NCBI GenBank assembly: GCA_037441525.1
Contig: JBBISA010000075.1
Location: 1-14,182, forward strand
Length of the DNA stretch: 14,182 nucleotides
Direction of reading: 5' to 3'
From: SKVR01 sp037441525
Lineage (GTDB): Bacteria; Bacteroidota; Bacteroidia; Bacteroidales; UBA7960
Both the position numbers and the translations under genes were made by a program. Shown here one piece after another: positions 1-4,849 of the stretch. Each line of letters opens with the position of its first letter. Position 1 is the stretch's first letter. The notes under the pieces were generated by a model. It searched no databases. It was not told the DNA's origin and saw nothing but the letters and a program-made list of their open reading frames with translations.

Positions 1-88
1 TGAATACTTCATGAACACAAAGATACAAATAAGTGGCAAGAAGTAAATACCCTAGTAGAAATTTATTATGTTTTTCAAAAACAAGGGT

Positions 89-400
89 TTACTTCTCGAA
101 GAAATCTCCAAAAAGTGATTTTGCTTCTTCCCAATTTTCACGGTTAATGCAATATTTGATAAATGGGGCATTGATTTCGCCCTGGATTAGTCCTGCTTCT
201 TTTAATTCCTTTAAATGTACCGACAGGGTTGATCGGGCTATAGGAAGCTCTTCGGCCATATTGCCACTGTAACAACACCCACCTGCGCTGCGGGGCAGAT
301 AGTCAATGATAAAAACCCGGGAAGGATGACCCAGGGCTTTGGCTAACCTTGCTAACTTTTTCTGTTGTTTTGTATATATTTTTCCGTTGATTTTTAGCAT
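89..400 (-). CDS. ArsR-family winged-helix transcriptional regulator
   Basis: This 103-residue protein has the size and layout of an ArsR/SmtB repressor. The N-terminal helix contains LARLAKALGHPSR (about residues 16-28), the typical start of the ArsR fold. The recognition helix region is ELPIARSTLSVHLKELKEAG (51-70), followed by a wing and the C-terminal IKYCINRENW. Members of this family normally repress nearby detoxification genes and release DNA when they bind a metal(loid) or a redox signal. The classical ELCVCDLC sensor motif is absent. Instead there is a Cys-Cys pair at 42-43 just before the DNA-binding helices, and Cys84 near the C terminus; these could sense a thiol-reactive ligand such as As(III), but that is inference. 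The gene is divergent from the AraC-type gene at 493, sharing a 92-bp spacer. The nearby TSUP gene and arsEFG-like operon are possible targets. The family call is firm; the ligand is unknown. Confidence 0.88.
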   Translation of the reverse strand: MLKINGKIYTKQQKKLARLAKALGHPSRVFIIDYLPRSAGGCCYSGNMAEELPIARSTLSVHLKELKEAGLIQGEINAPFIKYCINRENWEEAKSLFGDFFEK

Positions 401-432
401 ATTTCGTATTTCGTAAAAAGACGTAACGAATT
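401..432. promoter_or_regulatory. Possible ArsR operator/promoter region
   Basis: Immediately upstream of the ArsR-type start codon lie TTCGT at 403-407 and 410-414 and the inverted ACGAA at 426-430. Repeated or inverted half-sites next to an ArsR gene are typical of autoregulatory operators. The arms are only 5 bp, so this is a weak call based on position. Confidence 0.3.
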
Positions 433-492
433 AATGATTTTTTATTTATCATAACAAATCTTATTCGTCGGCACAATAGTTAATTTTACGAC

Positions 493-1323
493 ATGAAAAA
501 CCTTCAGATCATTACAAAAAATAAACTGAGCGACGGTCATACCTTTAAGGTGTCACAGTTTAAGGAGCGGATTATGAAAACCCAACCCCATAAGCATGAT
601 GAGTACCATGAAATGATCTTTCTGAGCGATGGTGATGGTTTTCACACTATTGAAGATCAAAATTTTATAGTAACAGCCCCCGACTTTTATTTTCTAAAGC
701 CTGGGCAATTGCATTACTGGCAGTTTACTTCAATCCCCAGAGGATTTGTGGTTCTTTTTAGTATAGAAGAGTTTGATAATGTGAAAGAGCACCACCTGAT
801 AGAGATGCTCCGGAAACTATCAGAAAATCAAAGAATAATGCTTATTGGTGAAAATGCTTACTTTATCCTTCTTAATGAAATGTTGGATGAATACCGCAAG
901 AATACTATCTATTCCAAAGAAATAATACATAGTTTCCTGGCTGCGATTGCTGGCAAGTTGCTTCAGCATGTATCAGCCAATTTATCTGAACAACAGCCTG
1001 TTCCTTCAGTTCTCGATAGATTCCAGACCTTATTGTTGAAGGAATGTCCGGGATTACGAAAGGTAAATCAATATGCAGATTTGCTGAATATGACCCCGCA
1101 AAACCTTAATACACTTTGCCGCCGACACAACGGGAAAAATGCCAGTGAACTCATCGTCAGCCGTATCATGCTCGAAGCCAAACGATATATCCTTCACACC
1201 GACTTTACCATTAAAGAAATTGCGGATATGCTTAAATTCAGCGACACATCCAATTTTGTAAAGTTTTTCAGGAAAAATGAAGGAATAACCCCCTTACAAT
1301 TCAGGGAGCATTATTTTCAATAA
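493..1323 (+). CDS. AraC-family regulator with N-terminal cupin-like sensor domain
   Basis: This 276-residue protein has the two-domain layout of AraC/XylS regulators. The N-terminal part contains HKHDEYHEMIFLSDGDG (about 33-49) and FLKPGQLHYWQF (67-78), typical of the cupin-like ligand-binding domain. The C-terminal part has two helix-turn-helix motifs: the first around VNQYADLLNMTPQNLNTLCRR (191-211), the second around IKEIADMLKFSDTSNFVKFFRK (240-261), followed by the family signature GITPLQFR (264-271). It is transcribed away from the ArsR-type gene and towards the TSUP/DoxX genes, which begin 64 bp downstream, so it may control them; that is inference from position. The ligand cannot be told from sequence. 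The ATG at 493 is the first in-frame start, and no Shine-Dalgarno sequence precedes it, as is usual in Bacteroidota. Confidence 0.9.
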   Translation: MKNLQIITKNKLSDGHTFKVSQFKERIMKTQPHKHDEYHEMIFLSDGDGFHTIEDQNFIVTAPDFYFLKPGQLHYWQFTSIPRGFVVLFSIEEFDNVKEHHLIEMLRKLSENQRIMLIGENAYFILLNEMLDEYRKNTIYSKEIIHSFLAAIAGKLLQHVSANLSEQQPVPSVLDRFQTLLLKECPGLRKVNQYADLLNMTPQNLNTLCRRHNGKNASELIVSRIMLEAKRYILHTDFTIKEIADMLKFSDTSNFVKFFRKNEGITPLQFREHYFQ

Positions 1324-1371
1324 TACCATTTTATAAGGCTTTCATACCACGGGTTTGGGTTTCAATTCCTT

Positions 1372-1379
1372 TATATTTG
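1372..1379 (+). promoter_or_regulatory. Bacteroidota -7 promoter element for the TSUP gene
   Basis: TATATTTG matches the Bacteroidota -7 consensus TAnnTTTG exactly. It lies 8 bp before the ATG at 1388 and 26 bp before the ATG at 1406. No -33 TTG sits at the ideal spacing. If active, transcription would begin at about 1384-1386, leaving almost no leader for the 1388 start; this favours 1406 or a near-leaderless message. Confidence 0.45.
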
Positions 1380-1387
1380 TTACCTGA

Positions 1388-2179
1388 ATGTTCAATTTAT
1401 CTGTCATGGAGATTTTAATCATTGCCATTGCAGCCTTTGCAACAGCCCTGCTCACATTCTTTTCCGGATTTGGACTGGGAACGATCCTAACCCCTGTTTT
1501 CGCAATTTTTTTCCCCATTGAGGTGGCCATTGCCCTCACGGGGGTTGTCCATTTTGCCAACAACCTGTTTAAAATTGTTCTGGTAGGCAGAAATGTGGAC
1601 AAAACAGTTTTGCTCAGGTTTGGATTTCCGGCCATCCTGGCTGCCTTCGCCGGGGCATGGCTCCTTCTGAAGTTAACTGTATTGCCGGCTTTGGTGCATT
1701 ATCAACTCTGGGGAAGGGAATTGGAAATCACTCCCATTAAACTCATCCTTGCCCTGCTTTTAATAACCTTTTCGGTACTTGAAATAACTCCCGCCCTTAG
1801 CAGGCTTCAGTTTGGGCGCGAAAAACTGATATGGGGAGGAATGCTGAGCGGTTTCTTTGGTGGATTATCGGGCATACAGGGGGCTATACGCAGTGCCTTC
1901 CTGATAAAAAGCGGGTTAAGCAAGGAAGCGTATATTGCCACAGGTGTGGTGATTGCTTCCATGGTCGATTTTACAAGACTTACGGTATATGCTTCCAGGT
2001 TTGCTTCTGCAAATCTCCACGAAAATATGATTCTTTTAATAATTGCTGTCCTGGCGGCTATTTCAGGGGCATTCATTGGAAAAAAACTATTGAAAAAGGT
2101 TACCCTGCGAAATATTCAGCTGTTGGTGGCCTTTATGCTTATCATAATATCCCTGGCCCTAGGTGCAGGATTAATTTAA
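1388..2179 (+). CDS. TSUP (TauE/SafE) family membrane anion permease
   Basis: This 263-residue protein is strongly hydrophobic, with about eight membrane segments arranged in two halves. The first half has the family hallmark ATALLTFFSGFGLGTILTPV (about 18-37). The second half repeats it as LSGFFGGLSGIQGAIRSAFL (about 155-174). The C terminus reads GAFIGKKLLKKVTLRNIQLL, also typical of the family. TSUP proteins move sulfite, sulfonates, thiosulfate or other small anions across the inner membrane; the substrate here cannot be read from sequence. A second possible start (ATG at 1406, residue 7) fits better with the promoter at 1372-1379. The DoxX-family reading frame starts only 15 bp after the stop, so the two are likely co-transcribed. 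An upstream ArsR-type gene and an AraC-type gene suggest stress-inducible expression, but neither link is proven. Confidence 0.87.
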   Translation: MFNLSVMEILIIAIAAFATALLTFFSGFGLGTILTPVFAIFFPIEVAIALTGVVHFANNLFKIVLVGRNVDKTVLLRFGFPAILAAFAGAWLLLKLTVLPALVHYQLWGRELEITPIKLILALLLITFSVLEITPALSRLQFGREKLIWGGMLSGFFGGLSGIQGAIRSAFLIKSGLSKEAYIATGVVIASMVDFTRLTVYASRFASANLHENMILLIIAVLAAISGAFIGKKLLKKVTLRNIQLLVAFMLIIISLALGAGLI

Positions 2180-2194
2180 ACTAATACGATCATT

Positions 2195-2602
2195 ATGAAC
2201 AAACTTCAAAACGTAATTAAACGACTAGTAAGTTCACAAAGCGATTACAGGTCGTTGATCCCACGTTTGGTAGTGGGCTTGGTTTTCCTTTCTGAAGGGA
2301 TACAGAAATACCTTATCCCTGAGGTGGAGGGTGTAGGCCGTTTTACAAAGATCGGGTTTGAGAACCCTGAATTCCTGGCCTATTTTGTAACAACTTTTGA
2401 AATTATCTGCTAAGTTCTGTTGCTGCCTGGCATTTTGGTACGTCTCTCATCCGTTCCGTTGCTGATCATTCTGTTCACAACCATTGCCACCGCAAAGATC
2501 CCGATTCTGATGAACCATGTTTTCTGGAATAGGGCCCCTGCTTACAGGATAGAATTCTTTGGTACCCTGCTGTTGATTTACCGTATAAAAAACCCGGATT
2601 AG
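2195..2602 (+). pseudogene. DoxX-family membrane protein, interrupted by an in-frame TAA
   Basis: The reading frame begins MNKLQNVIKRL and carries DoxX hallmarks: LIPRLVVGLVFLSEGIQKYL, then FTKIGFENPEFLAYFVTTFEIIC. It stops at TAA (2411-2413). The same frame resumes at once with VLLLPGILVRLSSVPLLIIL and TATAKIPILMNHVFW, which is the expected continuation of a DoxX protein (family pattern FE-IC-GLLLLLG---RL--IPL). No frameshift is needed: a single stop codon splits one gene into 72- and 63-codon parts. The C terminus also looks short; after FFGTLLLIY it ends in RIKNPD, where homologues usually have a further stretch of the last membrane helix. DoxX proteins are small four-helix membrane proteins linked to thiosulfate/quinone or thiol redox and often pair with sulfur or arsenic stress genes. 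It follows the TSUP gene by 15 bp. A sequencing error or readthrough is the main alternative to a true pseudogene. Confidence 0.8.
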
Positions 2603-2641
2603 TCATTAGGAATACAATGAACTAATGACTAATCCGGGTTT
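2590..2641. terminator. 20-bp perfect hairpin, probable bidirectional terminator
   Basis: The arms 2590-2609 and 2622-2641 are perfect reverse complements (20 bp) around a 12-nt loop. The left arm includes the last codons and stop of the DoxX frame. Read on the minus strand, the stem is followed by six T (complement of 2587-2592), the form of an intrinsic terminator for leftward transcripts from the arsEFG-like operon. Read on the plus strand only three T follow, so rightward termination would rest on the strong stem alone. Confidence 0.75.
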
Positions 2642-2698
2642 AACCCCGTCTTATAAAAACTTCATTTGTAAGCATTTCTGATTACAAATATTCGGTTT

Positions 2699-2800
2699 TT
2701 CTTTAACGATTTGTCAAAATGGAAGTCAAATAATCAATAACTTAAGACTGAAAATTTCTAATGACGGTCATTAGAAAAATCGGCAAAAGACAAACTTGGG
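2699..2800. repeat. Left copy of a 102-bp inverted repeat
   Basis: This stretch aligns without gaps to the reverse complement of 14081-14182, with about 12 mismatches in 102 bases counted by eye. It lies between the hairpin at the end of the DoxX pseudogene and the end of the arsG-like gene, and holds no plausible gene. Within it is the perfect palindrome at 2755-2777. Confidence 0.85.
2755..2777. promoter_or_regulatory. Perfect 23-bp palindrome (operator-like)
   Basis: Eleven-base arms flank a central G; the core reads CTAATGACGGTCATTAG. Size and symmetry suit a dimeric repressor operator (TetR-type, for instance) or a site read by a recombinase. It is not next to any start codon: the nearest genes both end facing it. 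The equivalent site in the right repeat copy (about 14104-14126) has lost perfect symmetry. Function is unknown. Confidence 0.5.
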
Positions 2801-2914
2801 ATATTTGGTGCAGGGAGACTTTCATTTGACCTAAGGGTGAGGGCAAGGGAAGGTATGTGTTATGGGAATTAGATACTGTGATGCAGTGAGCAGAAGCCAT
2901 TAAATTCGTATGGC

Positions 2915-3622
2915 TCATAACAGGTAGGTGCCCACAATTATGAATACAGCTGCCACTACCAGACGGAACCATTTTTCGAACAATCGGAGATTGTTGTAAT
3001 ATTTGCCCACACTGGACAGGCTAAAGGCTACAACCCAGGCTATAAAGCAGACCGGCAATGCTGTTACCAGTGCAAAAATGGGGGGAAGTGTTAATCCTGC
3101 TGGAGATGTAACAGCCAGTGGAATTAGTCCGCCAAAAAAAAGAACAGCGGTGTTGGGGCAAAATGCATTGGCAAACAAAAGCCCCAGCAAAAAGGAACCC
3201 CACCACCTTCGGGGGTTGATGCTTTTTTCCAGTCTTTCCGTAAAATGACTGAAAAGTGAAGTCTTAAACCTGAAAAACCCCATCATGAAAATGCCGGTGA
3301 TTATAATCACCGGGCCGGTTAGCCTCTCGCTCCAATTGGTAAACGCTCGTTGAAACTGAAAAATTTCAGTGCCCTGCCTGATGATCAAGATAAGTAAGGT
3401 TCCCAGAACGGAATAACCTATAATGGTTCCCAGGGTATAAAGCAGTGCGTTGGTAAAAACCTTTTTTCTGTTTTGTATATCACGGCCAATAAACCCAATG
3501 GCTGCTATATTTGTGGCCATGGGGCATGGGCTTATGGCAGTTACAAGCCCCAGTATTGCTGCGGTTACCAATGGTAATTGATTACTTTCCAGTAGATTAT
3601 GAAGGTATTCCATAACAGACAA
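2915..3622 (-). CDS. arsG: ArsG-like/CcdA-like transmembrane transporter
   Basis: This 235-residue membrane protein has about six helices in a DsbD/CcdA-like fold. Each half carries one conserved Cys-Pro: AISPCPMATN (Cys33) and NAFCPNTAVLFFGG (Cys155). These match the positions where CcdA and DsbD hold their redox cysteines. Homologues in Bacteroidota are named ArsG after the Shewanella arsEFG operon, where ArsG is proposed to export trivalent aromatic arsenicals after ArsEF reduces them. It is the last gene of a minus-strand operon: the arsF-like gene ends 9 bp before its start. I recognise the family from the sequence and the three-gene order. Whether it exports an arsenical or instead passes electrons to the neighbouring lipoprotein cannot be decided here. 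An intrinsic terminator for this operon appears at 2590-2641. Confidence 0.72.
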   Translation of the reverse strand: MSVMEYLHNLLESNQLPLVTAAILGLVTAISPCPMATNIAAIGFIGRDIQNRKKVFTNALLYTLGTIIGYSVLGTLLILIIRQGTEIFQFQRAFTNWSERLTGPVIIITGIFMMGFFRFKTSLFSHFTERLEKSINPRRWWGSFLLGLLFANAFCPNTAVLFFGGLIPLAVTSPAGLTLPPIFALVTALPVCFIAWVVAFSLSSVGKYYNNLRLFEKWFRLVVAAVFIIVGTYLL

Positions 3623-3631
3623 TCTCAGGTT

Positions 3632-4054
3632 TTAATGTCCAAGAAACCTGTTTACTTCCGCATTAAGCCCTGCTTTTACCCTATCGGGATTTCTCAGGAT
3701 TTGCGAAAAAGCAAGTTCGGTAAGGTTGGAGAAATCATCTCTGCCTGCTACGATCAAAGCGGTGTAGGCAACGCGATATTTATCAGCCATTTCGCGGTTC
3801 AGAGGATCGGTATAATCAAGAATAGCAAAATTCACCGCTTCACCAGCAATGAAATTTTCCGTCACATATTTCTGTGCCATTTCCCTTATTGCCGTGCAGG
3901 TGGCACAACGGTGTTTACCATGAAAATAGATGATATTTACTGTGGCCTTGGGGTCAAAATGCTGGTTGCGGGTTGCTTGCCTGCTATCGGTTGACCCGCA
4001 GCCAGATAATATAAAACTTACCACCAACAAAATGACATAATAGGTTCTTTTCAT
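3632..4054 (-). CDS. arsF: ArsF-like thioredoxin-fold lipoprotein
   Basis: This 140-residue protein starts with a short basic N terminus, a hydrophobic stretch and a lipobox LSGC with Cys19 as the lipidation site, so it should be anchored outside the inner membrane. The mature part has a thioredoxin-like start, VNIIYFHGKHRCATCTAI, with a CxxC at Cys50 and Cys53. An EAVNFAILDYTDP segment follows, as in the ArsF-type family (named for a subunit of a nitrophenylarsonate reductase in the arsEFG system). It lies between the arsE-like gene (24 bp upstream) and the arsG-like gene (9 bp downstream), same strand, clearly one operon. The exposed CxxC suggests thiol-disulfide chemistry on the periplasmic side, which sits uneasily with a cytoplasmic NADPH nitroreductase role. 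Family assignment is good; biochemical role is inferred. Confidence 0.75.
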   Translation of the reverse strand: MKRTYYVILLVVSFILSGCGSTDSRQATRNQHFDPKATVNIIYFHGKHRCATCTAIREMAQKYVTENFIAGEAVNFAILDYTDPLNREMADKYRVAYTALIVAGRDDFSNLTELAFSQILRNPDRVKAGLNAEVNRFLGH

Positions 4055-4078
4055 GTTTGCTTTTTTATGCTAATGATT

Positions 4079-4321
4079 TTATTCTCTGGCATCTGAGATC
4101 CACTGCCTGATCTCGTCCTTTTCGGGTACCCTCCCCCAAACCAGCAACTTCCCGTTTACCATCAATGCCGGGGTACGTATTACTCCACTGTTGATAATAT
4201 CCAGCAGGGCTTCCACCTTCGTAATGGAAGCATCAAGACCCATTTCACCCACCACCGCCCTGGTGAATTGCTCAAGGGTATTGCATTTATGGCATCGAGT
4301 GCCAAATATTTTTATTTCCAT
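4079..4321 (-). CDS. arsE: ArsE-like small thioredoxin-family protein
   Basis: At 80 residues this is a minimal thioredoxin/glutaredoxin-like protein of the 'redox-active disulfide protein 2' type. It begins MEIKIFGTRCHKCNTLEQF, placing a CHKC active site at Cys10-Cys13. The second hallmark is VIRTPALMVNGKLL, where Pro51 is the cis-proline that faces the active site in thioredoxin folds. There is no signal peptide, so it is cytoplasmic. It is the first gene of the three-gene leftward operon, 24 bp before the arsF-like gene. In arsEFG operons the equivalent small protein is called ArsE. Small thioredoxins of this type also pair with permeases and with ArsR regulators in other settings, so a general role in thiol reduction is possible. 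A -7 promoter match ends only 4 bp before the ATG. Confidence 0.78.
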   Translation of the reverse strand: MEIKIFGTRCHKCNTLEQFTRAVVGEMGLDASITKVEALLDIINSGVIRTPALMVNGKLLVWGRVPEKDEIRQWISDARE

Positions 4322-4325
4322 GTTG

Positions 4326-4333
4326 CAAAACTA
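4326..4333 (-). promoter_or_regulatory. -7 promoter element for the arsEFG-like operon
   Basis: On the minus strand this reads TAGTTTTG, an exact TAnnTTTG match. Only four bases separate it from the ATG of the arsE-like gene, so the transcript would be leaderless or nearly so. No -33 TTG is seen at ideal spacing. Such matches do arise by chance in AT-rich spacers. Confidence 0.4.
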
Positions 4334-4501
4334 TTGCTAAAACCTTGCTAAATTACCGAATTATCTGGTAGTTGCCTAAAGGTTGAATGACCGCAGATGC
4401 CAAGAACGCTGATTTTTTTTTGATTAAATTCTTTAATCTCTCCTCAAGTATTAATAGTGGAGCCTGCAATTTAACTTTATTTAGTTACCATAATGCATTT
4501 A

Positions 4502-4567
4502 CCCCTTTTGGAGTCTGCTAATTAGAGAAAATGGCTGATTGCTATCAACACCCGACTCCAACTGGGG
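4502..4567. repeat. Inverted repeat with 38-nt loop
   Basis: CCCCTTTTGGAGTC (4502-4515) pairs with GACTCCAACTGGGG (4554-4567) in 12 of 14 positions. It lies upstream of the presumed radical SAM promoter, so it is not in that leader. It could be a regulator-binding pair, a small structured RNA, or a degraded repeat. Confidence 0.45.
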
Positions 4568-4664
4568 CCGAATACTAAAAACTTAACGAATTTCATTCCC
4601 CATTCCTTATTCATTCACATTATGTTATAGTCCAGATGTTTCAGTTATCGAAAAATAATGAACC

Positions 4665-4678
4665 CATATCCGGATATG
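4665..4678. promoter_or_regulatory. Perfect 14-bp palindrome, operator candidate
   Basis: CATATCCGGATATG is self-complementary. It ends 3 bp before the TAttTTTG element at 4682-4689, i.e. within the core promoter spacer, where a bound dimer would block RNA polymerase. Confidence 0.45.
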
Positions 4679-4681
4679 TCG

Positions 4682-4689
4682 TATTTTTG
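4682..4689 (+). promoter_or_regulatory. -7 promoter element for the radical SAM gene
   Basis: TATTTTTG matches TAnnTTTG exactly. If it is the promoter, the leader of the radical SAM message would be about 155 nt to the start at 4850. The adjoining palindrome at 4665-4678 supports regulated use. No -33 TTG was found at ideal spacing. Confidence 0.4.
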
Positions 4690-4755
4690 TCTCCTTGTTG
4701 CATTAGTTAATAAAGATAGAAGCCGGTGCAGGATAAATATTATATCATAACTATC

Positions 4756-4791
4756 CGCGTCACTGTGTCTCGGCCACAGACGAGATATGCG
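4756..4791 (+). ncRNA. Nested hairpin in the radical SAM leader (putative)
   Basis: CGCGT (4756-4760) pairs with ATGCG (4787-4791, one G-U), enclosing CTGTG (4763-4767) paired with CACAG (4775-4779) around a 7-nt loop. An alternative pairing, TCTCG with CGAGA, is also possible, so two states may compete. It could act as a leader regulatory element. Stems are short, and no known riboswitch class fits. Confidence 0.3.
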
Positions 4792-4849
4792 TTCCAACTA
4801 TTTAAATAAACACTATTTTAACAGCATCACATCTGCTTTTCAAATAATA

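Larger units (their letters stand above)
4322..4849. other. 528-bp intergenic region between the arsE-like and radical SAM genes
   Basis: No convincing gene is present. The left end holds the arsE promoter candidate. Further right are a 14-bp inverted repeat with two mismatches (4502-4515 and 4554-4567), a perfect 14-bp palindrome (4665-4678), a TAttTTTG element (4682-4689) and a nested hairpin (4756-4791). An AT-rich stretch with a run of nine T lies near 4412-4420. No known riboswitch was recognised. Confidence 0.7.

Noticed and set aside
1..88. A gene fragment at the left edge
   Set aside because: The sequence is AT-rich with no frame that resembles a protein; nothing could be supported.
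2411..2413. Recoded stop codon (selenocysteine or pyrrolysine) in the DoxX frame
   Set aside because: The codon is TAA, which is not used for either amino acid, and no recoding structure is evident.
2801..2914. Short imperfect stem AGCCAT/ATGGCT (2895-2915) as a terminator for the arsG-like gene
   Set aside because: The stem is 6 bp, overlaps the stop codon and lacks a T run; the hairpin at 2590-2641 is far stronger.
3599..3994. 131-codon plus-strand reading frame opposite the arsF-like gene
   Set aside because: The minus-strand gene has a lipobox and CxxC and fits the operon; the plus-strand frame has no recognisable features.
4787..4849. Upstream ATG start for the radical SAM protein
   Set aside because: The start overlaps the leader hairpin and the added 21 residues show no family character; ATG at 4850 is preferred.
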